From assembly GCF_039538005.1 (NCBI RefSeq), contig NZ_BAABBO010000011.1, positions 1 to 64,000 of the forward strand: 64,000 bases of DNA, read 5' to 3'. Of the stretch, positions 17,145 through 24,439 are shown piece after piece (within the stretch, counting starts at the first letter, position 1; each line of letters begins with the position of its first letter). Source of the DNA: Allohahella marinimesophila. GTDB taxonomy: Bacteria; Pseudomonadota; Gammaproteobacteria; Pseudomonadales; Oleiphilaceae. The notes under the pieces are model-generated. The model was not told the DNA's origin, made no database searches, and saw only the letters and a program-made list of their open reading frames with translations. Position numbers and translations under genes: made by a program.

Positions 17145-17411
17145 CTAGCGGTTTTTCAGGTTTTCGATCGAATCGATGTAGCGCTGCATGGCTGATTCCT
17201 TGCTGATGCCCTTCAGATCCGCCCAGGCGTCGTACTTCGCGCGGTTGATGAAGTCCATCATGCCGGGACGGCTGCCGGTGACATCGCCCTCGGTAGCCTG
17301 CTTGTACAGGCCATACAGCTCGAGCTTCAGTTCGTTCGAGGGCTTGAAGTCGCCTTCGGCATTCTTGACGTAATCGACGGTCTCGTTAAATTCCTTTTCC
17401 AGATCGCTCAT
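17145..17411 (-). CDS. Acyl-CoA-binding protein
   Basis: An 88-residue four-helix ACBP that binds medium/long-chain acyl-CoA esters in the cytosol. The family signature is complete: SNELKLELYGLYKQATEGDV, then RPGMMDFINRAKYDAW and the final SKESAMQRYIDSIENL. The ATG at 17411 has a good upstream GGAG; the extension to 17510 has no family similarity. ACBPs are patchy in bacteria. It is divergent from a hot-dog thioesterase-like gene with 128 bases between, so both may act on acyl-CoA. Confidence 0.93.
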   Translation of the reverse strand: MSDLEKEFNETVDYVKNAEGDFKPSNELKLELYGLYKQATEGDVTGSRPGMMDFINRAKYDAWADLKGISKESAMQRYIDSIENLKNR

Positions 17412-17539
17412 GGTATCTCCTTGGGACGTAAAGGGCAGGCCAGAGGCGCGCAGCGCGTGGCGCCGAATGTTTGCAATTTTGCAGAACTGCGCCAAGAATA
17501 CCGCCCTCACTCACAACTTGGAAGGATGCCTGCATCAGC

Positions 17540-18022
17540 ATGAACAAACTCGCCTCTATTGTCGGTCGAATCAACGGATTACCGGGCTTCGCCCGTTCAC
17601 GCGCGCTGACGCTGTTCTTCAACAGGCTGGTGAAATATGCGGGTACCAGTGGCACGGTGGTCGAAAAGCTCACTACCGAGCATTGCATCGTGACACTGAA
17701 GAATCGCAAGCGTGTACAGAATCACATCGGTAGTGTGCATGCGGTGGCCTGCGCCCTCATTGCCGAGTCGGCCACCGGTTTCGTAGTGGGCATGAATGTG
17801 CCGGACGACAAGGTGCCCGTCATCAAGAGCATGAATATCGATTACGTCAAGCGGGCCAAGGGCGACATGCGTGCCGAGGCCAGACTCACTGCGGCTCAGA
17901 TTCAGGCGATGAAGACGGAAGACAAGGGCGAGGCTGTTATCAATGTGGTGATCACCGATGCAGAGGGGAAATCACCCTTGATAGCAAAGATGGTCTGGGC
18001 CTGGACGCCGAAGCGTCGCTAG
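17540..18022 (+). CDS. Hot-dog-fold thioesterase-like protein (DUF4442)
   Basis: A 160-residue protein of the PaaI/DUF4442 hot-dog group. The pattern NHIGSVHAVACALIAESATG resembles the helix that carries the active site in these thioesterases (N-H-x-G-S-x-H). The ATG at 17540 (MNKLASIVGRI) is chosen because similarity to the group begins there. Its last 71 bases overlap the end of the helicase gene on the other strand. Acyl-CoA thioester cleavage is inferred from fold and from the neighbouring acyl-CoA-binding protein, not shown. Confidence 0.75.
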   Translation: MNKLASIVGRINGLPGFARSRALTLFFNRLVKYAGTSGTVVEKLTTEHCIVTLKNRKRVQNHIGSVHAVACALIAESATGFVVGMNVPDDKVPVIKSMNIDYVKRAKGDMRAEARLTAAQIQAMKTEDKGEAVINVVITDAEGKSPLIAKMVWAWTPKRR

Positions 18023-20132
18023 AGCCTGTTTCGACGGCTTCGCTGTTCAGCAGCCCGAAGTAGCGCTCGACTACGGCGGTGGTGATTTTTGGCGCAGGCT
18101 CTCCAGCTGCCGATTCGAGCACATCGGCGGCTGCCAAAGAGGCTTCCAGATCCATCTCGGCGATGAATGGGCTGATGGCGCCAGTACCGGAATCGGGCGC
18201 AGGAGCCGAAAGATATAGCGAGTCTTTCGCCCTTGTGATGCCCACGTAGACCAGGCGACGTTCAGCTTCCATGTCCGTCGGCTTGCCGGCCGCCTCTGCG
18301 CCCTGCCCGCTGCGGCGATAGGGCAGCACGCTATCCTTGAAGCCTGCCACCACGACCGTTGGCCATTCCAGGCCCTTGGTCTTGTGAATGGTCGTCAGCT
18401 CCACGATCGCTGGTCTGTGGTCGCTGCCGCTACGTTGGCCATTCCCCAGCCCGGCTTCGGTCCGCAGTTCGTCAAAATGCTGAAGCGTGTCCATGACCGG
18501 CAAATTCAGCACCTTGATGTAGTAGTAAAGCCCAAGCACGTTGTTCACCTTTTCGTCTGCCGCCTCTGTCGTCAATGCTGAAGCGCCCAGCTGCGAGAGC
18601 AGATCCGTCTGGGTAATATATTGGCTGAGCACGGTCGCGGCCGAGCCTGACGACAAGGTGGCCGCGCGCAGGGCTGCGAGGGTGCCTTCGATCCGTGATA
18701 ATTGCCAGCTACTGATGCCGTATTGGGCCTTGCAGGTCAGCTTGGTCAGGCCAATCTGTTCGAGCTGGGCAGGCGCCGCTGGGTCGATTCGAGCGAGTGA
18801 CCTGGTCAGCCCTCTCAGAATGTCGTCCCGCACGGCGACGTGGGGAAAGCGCAGGACTTCCAGCATGATCTCGCTACGGGTCTCGAAGGGCAGTGCAGAC
18901 CAGTTTGCGGCCGTCGCCCGCAGCAGATTCAGCACCTGCCGTACTTCCCGATTGTTCAGGGCCCCCTTGTTCTCGTCGATGCGGTAAGGCATGCGATTGG
19001 CCAGCAGCGCCAGCTCGATGGGAACGGCCTGCGACCAGAGCCGGCACAGAATCGCGACTGGTGTAGTGGCGCCTGCAGCAGCTGAGGCCGGTGCCAGCTG
19101 TTGGAGTAGCCTGGCGATGGCATGGGCTTCGTCCGGGCTGTTCAGCACCTCCACAGTCGTGCTGGGCGTCGATTGGTGGGCGCGACAGAGAATGTCCCGA
19201 CGCTGCTTGTTATGGCCGATCAGATGATTGGCCGCGAGCGCGGCGCGGTGGCCGTAGCGAAAAGACCAGGTGAGTTGAAACGGCGCTGGATCTTCGAAGT
19301 CTTCCTGGAAGCGTTTGAGGATGAAATCGGTACTGGCGCCTCTGAACTCATAGATGGTCTGGTCTGGATCGCCGACGATAGTGACCCTGGCTCGCGAGCC
19401 TGCGATGTATTTCAGCAGCTGATGCTGCACTTCGTTGGTGTCCTGATACTCATCGACCAGCACCACATCCATCTTGTCGCGCACCAGCCGTCGCAGTGGT
19501 TCATGGGCTTGCAGACATTTGACCGGTTCATACAGCATGTCCGCAAAACTGATGCGGCTCTCACGCTGGCGCCAGTCTTCGAACAACTGGGCAACATCCT
19601 TGAGAAAACTGAACTTTGGCTGTATGTCCAGCTGCTCGAAGGTGAGCTCGAAATCGGTCAGTTGCGCCTTGCTGATGTCCAGAATGGCTTCGGCCTTCTC
19701 GATATGCTCCTTCTTGTCGCGATTCAGCGTGCTTCGCAAATCCTCAGGGGCCACTTCGCGAATCAGGCGCCAGAGCTGAAACTGGATTTCGCCTTCGCTG
19801 AGAATCTTTGGATTGAATGGCTCGAGATAGCCTTCTTCGATAAAGCGTTTGTAAAGGCGCAGGCCCATAGCGTGATAGGTGCGTATTTCGGGCAATGGCT
19901 GACCCGGCTTGTCAGACCCCATGGCGAGCTTGCGCAGCTTCTTCTCGAATTCAAGCTTGGCCGCGCGGTTGAACATCAGTACCAGAATGCGCTGGGCGCT
20001 CAGCTCGTTGTCGAGCAGGTGAAGAATACGGTGTGCCAGCGTCGTCGTCTTGCCGCTACCCGCGACTGCCGTAATGGCCACGTGAGTGACTGGTGCCTGA
20101 ATGATGGCACGCTGCTCTGCCGTCAGTTGCAT
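17952..20132 (-). CDS. UvrD/Rep-family DNA helicase
   Basis: Superfamily 1 helicase of about 726 residues. Motifs seen: Q motif in LTAEQRAII, Walker A VAGSGKTTTLAHR, Ia VLMFNRAAKLEFEKKL, II VLVDEYQDTN, III IVGDPDQTIYEFRGA, IV TWSFRYG, V TTIHKTKGLEWPTVVVAG and VI ERRLVYVGITRAKDSLYLS. It is closest in form to ATP-dependent helicases of the UvrD_C group, but shorter in the 2B region than UvrD and not clearly Rep or UvrD. I start it at ATG 20132 (MQLTAEQ), where similarity begins; a TTG at 20252 would add 40 residues without SD. Its 3' end overlaps the convergent thioesterase-like gene by 71 bases. Confidence 0.87.
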   Translation of the reverse strand: MQLTAEQRAIIQAPVTHVAITAVAGSGKTTTLAHRILHLLDNELSAQRILVLMFNRAAKLEFEKKLRKLAMGSDKPGQPLPEIRTYHAMGLRLYKRFIEEGYLEPFNPKILSEGEIQFQLWRLIREVAPEDLRSTLNRDKKEHIEKAEAILDISKAQLTDFELTFEQLDIQPKFSFLKDVAQLFEDWRQRESRISFADMLYEPVKCLQAHEPLRRLVRDKMDVVLVDEYQDTNEVQHQLLKYIAGSRARVTIVGDPDQTIYEFRGASTDFILKRFQEDFEDPAPFQLTWSFRYGHRAALAANHLIGHNKQRRDILCRAHQSTPSTTVEVLNSPDEAHAIARLLQQLAPASAAAGATTPVAILCRLWSQAVPIELALLANRMPYRIDENKGALNNREVRQVLNLLRATAANWSALPFETRSEIMLEVLRFPHVAVRDDILRGLTRSLARIDPAAPAQLEQIGLTKLTCKAQYGISSWQLSRIEGTLAALRAATLSSGSAATVLSQYITQTDLLSQLGASALTTEAADEKVNNVLGLYYYIKVLNLPVMDTLQHFDELRTEAGLGNGQRSGSDHRPAIVELTTIHKTKGLEWPTVVVAGFKDSVLPYRRSGQGAEAAGKPTDMEAERRLVYVGITRAKDSLYLSAPAPDSGTGAISPFIAEMDLEASLAAADVLESAAGEPAPKITTAVVERYFGLLNSEAVETGSSDASASRPRPSLLSRVISPLHR

Positions 20133-20394
20133 GGTGTCAGCAACAGTCTCGGTCCTTGTTGGCTTGTTCAAATCGGGCAAAGCGTGTTCCGTGTCGAATT
20201 CCTGGCAAGTGAGCCGCCGCTTGCCTGTACTTGTGCTGCAGTTATCGCGCAAACTGCTGATCAGGAAGCTATAGGGCTCAAGGGCTCACCAATAACAAAC
20301 AATACTACCAGAACACCGCGTTGAAGCAGAGCCGCATCGAGTGAAGTCATCCGACTCGGTCTGCAAGGAATAGCGGGTTCGAAAAGGAAGACTC

Positions 20395-20958
20395 ATGCTC
20401 AAGAGAAATGCTACAGCGCTCGTGCTGCTCCTTGCCGCGCCGCTTGTGCTGCAGGGCTGCGCGACCCCGCCGAAAACCGATGCTACCGCCGTGTTGTCTG
20501 CCGTAAGCAAGGGTGATACCCAGCGCCTGGTAAATCAGTTGGCAGAAGGCGCCGATCCGAATGTGATCAGCCCCGAGAACCAGGAAACGCCGCTGCACAT
20601 TGCCGCACGCCGGGGCGACAGTCGGGCTGTGCAGGCGCTCGCTGCCTCGGGGGCTGATCTCGATGCCAGAAGCTCAGACGGCGCCACGCCCCTGGCACTG
20701 GCCATCACCAACGGACATCTCTCGACTTCCAAAGCGCTGATCAGGGCTGGCGCCCGCGTAAACACCGAATATCAGGACAAGCCATTATTGATGATCGTCG
20801 TCGAGCAGGGCTCATTGCTCATGGCGCAGGTCATGCTTTCGGCTGGCGCAAGCGTGAATGCGCGGGACGCCGATGGCGATACCGCATTAATGGTGGCAGT
20901 GAAGAAGAATAATGAAGATATGCAGATGCTACTCAGGCAGTCTGGTGGCGAGATCTGA
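20395..20958 (+). CDS. Ankyrin-repeat lipoprotein
   Basis: A 187-residue lipoprotein: signal peptide with lipobox LQGC (lipidated Cys22), then about four ankyrin repeats (for example ETPLHIAARRGDSRAVQALAASGADLDARSSDG and ATPLALAITNGHLSTSKALI read as consecutive units) to the C-terminus. Residues after Cys are A-T, not Asp, suggesting outer-membrane sorting. Ankyrin domains mediate protein contacts; the partner is unknown. GGAAG lies six bases before the ATG. Its stop codon lies in a hairpin. Confidence 0.85.
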   Translation: MLKRNATALVLLLAAPLVLQGCATPPKTDATAVLSAVSKGDTQRLVNQLAEGADPNVISPENQETPLHIAARRGDSRAVQALAASGADLDARSSDGATPLALAITNGHLSTSKALIRAGARVNTEYQDKPLLMIVVEQGSLLMAQVMLSAGASVNARDADGDTALMVAVKKNNEDMQMLLRQSGGEI

Positions 20959-20997
20959 CCCTGCGGCCAGATCTGCCAGCGCCCCTTGAAGGGCGCT
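20951..20997. terminator. Two consecutive hairpins between convergent genes
   Basis: AGATCTG/CAGATCT (20951-20957, 20968-20974) and AGCGCCC/GGGCGCT (20978-20984, 20991-20997, loop CTTGAA) are perfect 7-bp stems filling the 43-base gap between the ankyrin lipoprotein and speD. No T-run on either strand, so the terminator role is inferred from position. Confidence 0.4.
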
Positions 20998-21001
20998 GAA
21001 T

Positions 21002-21805
21002 CTATTCCTGATCCGGAGAAAGGTTTCTCGAGTAGAAAATTTCCCGCATTTCGCGCTGCAGACGACGTCTCACGCCGTCTGCCTGATCTTCTTCCATCTC
21101 GTCGGCACCAGAACCGAACAGATAGTTGTCCAGATCGAAATCTTTCAGCATCATTTTCGTGTGGAACAGGTTTTCCTGGTACACGTTCACGTCGATCATC
21201 TGATACAGGTTCTGGGTATCCTGTGTCAGGAACTCCTGAATCGAATTGATGTCGTGGTCGATATAGATCTTGGTACCGTCCAGCTCGCGCGTGAAACCAC
21301 GTACCCGGTAATCGATCGTCACCACATCGGAATCGAAACTGTGAATCAGGTAGTTCAAGGCCTTCAACGGTGAAATCAGACCGCAGGTCGACACGTCTAT
21401 ATCAGCGCGGAAGGTGCTGATACCACCGTCCGGATGACTCTCCGGGTAGGTATGGACCGTCACGTGGCTCTTGTCGAGGTGCGCCACCACGGTCTCGGGC
21501 AACGGGCCTGGCGAAGCCTCGTCAGATCCCGGGGGTGGTGGCACTTCATGCTCGGCGATGAGCATGGTGACGCTGGCGCCGTGGGGATCGTAATCCTGGC
21601 GTGACACGTTCAGAATGTGCGCGCCTATGATCTCGACAACATCGGTGAGAATCTGAGTCAGACGCTCGGCGTTGTACTGCTCGTCGATATAGGCGATGTA
21701 GGCATCTTTCTGTTCCTCTGTCACCGCATAGCTCATATCATAGATATTGAAGCTGAGTGACTTGGTCAGATTATTGAAGCCGTGCAGTTTTAACTTATCA
21801 TTCAT
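21002..21805 (-). CDS. speD: S-adenosylmethionine decarboxylase proenzyme
   Basis: Makes decarboxylated SAM, the aminopropyl donor for spermidine. The 267-residue protein is of the large E. coli-type proenzyme class. Self-cleavage occurs at LDK-SHVTVHTYPESHP; the serine (about residue 123) becomes the pyruvoyl cofactor. KLHGFNNLTKSLSFNIYD and CGLISPLKALNYLIHSFDSDVVTIDYRVRGFTR are family blocks. A short acidic/Pro insert (residues 88-105) precedes the cleavage site. Order osmC-speD downstream of a divergent vfr matches Pseudomonas. No spermidine synthase is adjacent. Confidence 0.96.
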   Translation of the reverse strand: MNDKLKLHGFNNLTKSLSFNIYDMSYAVTEEQKDAYIAYIDEQYNAERLTQILTDVVEIIGAHILNVSRQDYDPHGASVTMLIAEHEVPPPPGSDEASPGPLPETVVAHLDKSHVTVHTYPESHPDGGISTFRADIDVSTCGLISPLKALNYLIHSFDSDVVTIDYRVRGFTRELDGTKIYIDHDINSIQEFLTQDTQNLYQMIDVNVYQENLFHTKMMLKDFDLDNYLFGSGADEMEEDQADGVRRRLQREMREIFYSRNLSPDQE

Positions 21806-21822
21806 TGACTGGTCCGCGTAGT

Positions 21823-22242
21823 TCAGGATTCAGCTATCGTGTAATCGTGGGTGATTTTCACGCCACCGCGTTCGAGCATTATAGAGGCCGAGCAGTATTT
21901 GTCAGCCGACATCTTTATGGCTCGTTCAACCTGCTTTGGGCTGACATCGGTGCCCTTGATCTCGAAATGGATGTGGATATCGGTGAAAACAGCCGGTATC
22001 TCATCAGCCCGTTTGGCCTTGACCGTGGCGACACAATCCGACACCACCTGGCGCGAGCGCCGCAGGATCATCATGACATCGAACGAGGTACAGGCGCCGA
22101 GGCCGACCAGCATGGTCTCCATCGGGCGCGGTCCCTGATTCTTGCCGCCCTGATCTGGCGGGCCGTCGATAGTCAGGGTGTGGCCGCTGTCTGTCTTTGC
22201 TTCGAAAAGGGCGTCGCCCTTCCATGCTATCGTTGCTTTCAT
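21823..22242 (-). CDS. OsmC-family protein
   Basis: A 139-residue OsmC/Ohr-fold protein of the YhfA type, which in E. coli also neighbours crp. Family blocks are GPRPMETMLVGLGACTSFDVMMILRRSRQVVSDC, with the conserved Cys pair of the peroxidase fold, and the ISADKYCSAS-like final motif (KMSADKYCSASIML). It may reduce organic hydroperoxides with thiol partners, but YhfA-type members have no proven substrate. The ATG at 22242 is used because similarity starts at MKATIAWKG. Gap to speD is 17 bases, so they are co-transcribed. Confidence 0.88.
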   Translation of the reverse strand: MKATIAWKGDALFEAKTDSGHTLTIDGPPDQGGKNQGPRPMETMLVGLGACTSFDVMMILRRSRQVVSDCVATVKAKRADEIPAVFTDIHIHFEIKGTDVSPKQVERAIKMSADKYCSASIMLERGGVKITHDYTIAES

Positions 22243-22426
22243 CGCGTGACCATCGGTTCGTCGGCAGCTCGTCGGCAGCAGCGCTGCCAATTATAAGGGG
22301 GCAAAGCCTATCACATGCCGGCTTGCCTAATCACAGGATTTCTGCTTAATTTAACATAGTGGTCATAATGCATCTTTCTAATGAACCCAAGCCTATGCAA
22401 TTCACGAGTGAACAGAGGAATCAGGA

Positions 22427-23071
22427 ATGGTGACGGTAGTAAAGCCAACCGAGCAAACCAAGCATCTTGATTATTTCCTCTCCCAGTGTCACCGAAGACG
22501 TTACCCCAGCAAGAGCACCATCATTTACGCGGGGGACAAGAGCGATTCGCTGTTCTACATCATCAAGGGCTCCACGACAGTTATTATCGAGGATGATGAC
22601 GGCCGGGAGATGATCATGGCCTACCTGAACGCCGGAGATTTCTTTGGCGAGATGGGCGTGTTCGACCCGGAAGCGGTCGGTTCGCGCAGTGCCTGGGTCA
22701 AGGCCAAGACCGAATGCGAAGTGGCTGAGATCAGTTACAGCAAATTCCGGGAAATTGCCCAGGAAGATCCCAAGATTCTTTATTTCATCGGCGAGCAAAT
22801 GGCGACGCGACTGCGTCAGACCACCCGCAAGGTTGGCGATCTCGCCTTCCTCGATGTGACCGGCCGAGTGGCCCGAACGCTGCTTGATCTTTGCCGCGAG
22901 CCCGATGCCATGACACATCCCGACGGCATGCAGATCAAGATCACCCGCCAGGAAATCGGCCGCATCGTCGGTTGCTCACGTGAGATGGTTGGTCGAGTGC
23001 TCAAGGCGCTGGAAGATCAAGGCCTTGTGCAAGTGAAAGGCAAGACCATGGTGGTGTACGGAACGCGCTGA
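22427..23071 (+). CDS. vfr: cAMP-activated global regulator Vfr/Crp
   Basis: A 214-residue CRP-family regulator. The cAMP-binding beta-barrel has the GDFFGEMGVFDPEAVGSRSAWVKA phosphate-binding cassette (Glu and Arg that hold cAMP phosphate), and the C-terminal helix-turn-helix is TRQEIGRIVGCSREMVGRVLKAL with the RE..GR recognition pattern. The length, the Pseudomonas-like second half of the cassette and the divergent osmC-speD neighbours fit Vfr. In Pseudomonas this protein controls virulence and type IV pili functions; which genes it controls here is unknown. The 184-base upstream region has TCACA twice but no clear palindromic CRP site. Confidence 0.94.
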   Translation: MVTVVKPTEQTKHLDYFLSQCHRRRYPSKSTIIYAGDKSDSLFYIIKGSTTVIIEDDDGREMIMAYLNAGDFFGEMGVFDPEAVGSRSAWVKAKTECEVAEISYSKFREIAQEDPKILYFIGEQMATRLRQTTRKVGDLAFLDVTGRVARTLLDLCREPDAMTHPDGMQIKITRQEIGRIVGCSREMVGRVLKALEDQGLVQVKGKTMVVYGTR

Positions 23072-23083
23072 ACGACTTCCTTA

Positions 23084-23113
23084 CAAGGGCCCGGCATTCA
23101 GCCTGAGCCCTTG
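23084..23113. terminator. Inverted repeat after vfr
   Basis: CAAGGGC (23084-23090) and GCCCTTG (23107-23113) make a perfect 7-bp stem with a 16-base loop between the convergent vfr and DUF454 genes. No T-run; role inferred from position. Confidence 0.3.
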
Positions 23114-23116
23114 CTC

Positions 23117-23593
23117 TCATGATTCCTCCGAAGACTGTCTAGTCGGTAACCGTGCCATGTGGACGGAGACCGCCAGTCCCGTGATCAATAGTGTCAGCGA
23201 TACCCAGCGGTTGCTCACCAGCCAGGCTGACAGGGCCATGGTGCTCCAGAGCATCGCGAGCGTATAAACCTTTGCGCGAAAAGGCATCCCGCGCCCTCCA
23301 AGATAATACTCGATATATTTGCCAAGATGCGGATGCCCCACAAGCCAGCCGTGGAATTCAGGTGAGCTGCGCAAAAAGCAGGCAGCTGCCAGTAGCAGAA
23401 AGGGTGTGGTCGGCAACAGGGGCAGCACGATCCCGAGCACGCCCAACGCCACAGAAACCCAGCCTATGGCAAGCAGAATACCTCGAAGTGCCCGGCTTTT
23501 GGCTGGCCGGTATGCAATGGGCCTCTGGTCACTATCGGCTCCATCCGCCGCGGAAGCATGGTCCGATTCGGGGCTTTTCTGATCCAGGTTCAG
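23117..23593 (-). CDS. DUF454 (YbaN-like) inner-membrane protein, probable CTG start
   Basis: Small membrane protein of the YbaN/DUF454 family, function unknown. Family core: LGVLGIVLPLLPTTPFLLL, then the CFLRSSPEFHGWL block and KYIEYYLGGRGMPFRAK, then two helices. A GTG at 23452 would give 111 residues but cuts off the first conserved helix. The frame is open upstream and encodes the matching family N-terminus (RALRGILLAIGWVSVA), yet contains no ATG, GTG or TTG. A CTG at 23593 lies six bases after TAAGGAG, an almost perfect Shine-Dalgarno, giving 158 residues. I therefore favour CTG initiation. A sequence error is the alternative. Confidence 0.7.
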   Translation of the reverse strand: MNLDQKSPESDHASAADGADSDQRPIAYRPAKSRALRGILLAIGWVSVALGVLGIVLPLLPTTPFLLLAAACFLRSSPEFHGWLVGHPHLGKYIEYYLGGRGMPFRAKVYTLAMLWSTMALSAWLVSNRWVSLTLLITGLAVSVHMARLPTRQSSEES

Positions 23594-23599
23594 GTGCGT

Positions 23600-23606
23600 C
23601 TCCTTA
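23600..23606 (-). promoter_or_regulatory. Shine-Dalgarno supporting a CTG start
   Basis: TAAGGAG read on the minus strand, six bases (ACGCAC) before CTG at 23593. No ATG/GTG/TTG is within reach in that frame, so this site decides the start of the DUF454 gene. Confidence 0.6.
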
Positions 23607-23819
23607 ATCGGTGGTCAAAGCGCTGATGGTGGGCAGAAATATCTCCCGGGAGCGGTTCACAGTAGCGCAGATACATTCAAGGGCAAAGCGAACTGTAATC
23701 AATTGCAAAATCTCGACGGGCCATATGTATTCGAGTGCTCTCGTCCGTCTATAGTCCAGACATCACCCAATTGCCGCCTTTGGAATGATCCAAAGGTATG
23801 GCGGCTGTGGTATAGAGTC

Positions 23820-24215
23820 ATGGTCATAGAAAAGAGGCGTTGCGCGTTGAATAATCCAGTGTTGGTTCCACTTTTATTGAGTCTGGGGCTTGGTGCCTGC
23901 GCATCGACCGCGCCTAAGGACAAGTACAGCGACTCGTCCATATACAAGACGCATCCGCACTTCATCCGAATTACCGACAGCGATCTTCAGCAGCGTCCAT
24001 ATGAGGTGCTGGGAGAGGTGTCAGCGACGGTCCAGACATCGCCAAGCTCAGACAATCAGGCCATGCCTGGCCAGTTAAGCGAGCGGATGAAGGAGCAGGC
24101 CTCAATGCTGGGCGCCGATGCGATCATATTCGCCAGATTCGATGCCGTGGATGCCAATGAGCTGACTCAGCACGAGTTGGCAGGCCATGGCAGTGCCATT
24201 CGCTTCGTTGAATGA
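23820..24215 (+). CDS. Small lipoprotein, unknown function
   Basis: A 131-residue lipoprotein: n-region MVIEKRRCALNN, hydrophobic core and lipobox LGAC with Cys27. The mature part ends with a LGADAIIFARFD block that resembles repeats of the YbjQ/heavy-metal-binding-like fold, a weak resemblance only. ATG at 23820 gives a charged signal peptide but has no SD; TTG at 23847 has GAGG nine bases upstream but would lack the positive charges, so the start is uncertain. A short ACGCTC/GAGCGT hairpin (24216-24230) follows the stop. Confidence 0.65.
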   Translation: MVIEKRRCALNNPVLVPLLLSLGLGACASTAPKDKYSDSSIYKTHPHFIRITDSDLQQRPYEVLGEVSATVQTSPSSDNQAMPGQLSERMKEQASMLGADAIIFARFDAVDANELTQHELAGHGSAIRFVE

Positions 24216-24439
24216 ACGCTCGATGAGCGTGCGTGTGCTCGAGTGCACTAGGGCGAGGCAGGCTGCGGCGCTATAACGATTGACTGGTTGACACCCAACT
24301 CCCATGAATTACTATCCCGATACCGGGAACATGTTGTGATGCATGCGGTGTATGTGCTTGCAAAGCACCCCTCACATCGCTTTCGTTCCGACCGCCCGTT
24401 TGTAGTCTAGTGTCGCCATGGTGCGATCAGGTCCGTTTT

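Noticed and set aside
19122..20324. 400-codon open frame on the plus strand opposite the helicase gene
   Set aside because: Antisense to a gene with complete helicase motifs; translation has no recognisable domain and results from codon bias.
22243..22426. CRP/Vfr autoregulatory site upstream of vfr
   Set aside because: Two TCACA half-sites occur but not in the inverted spacing needed; no convincing palindrome.
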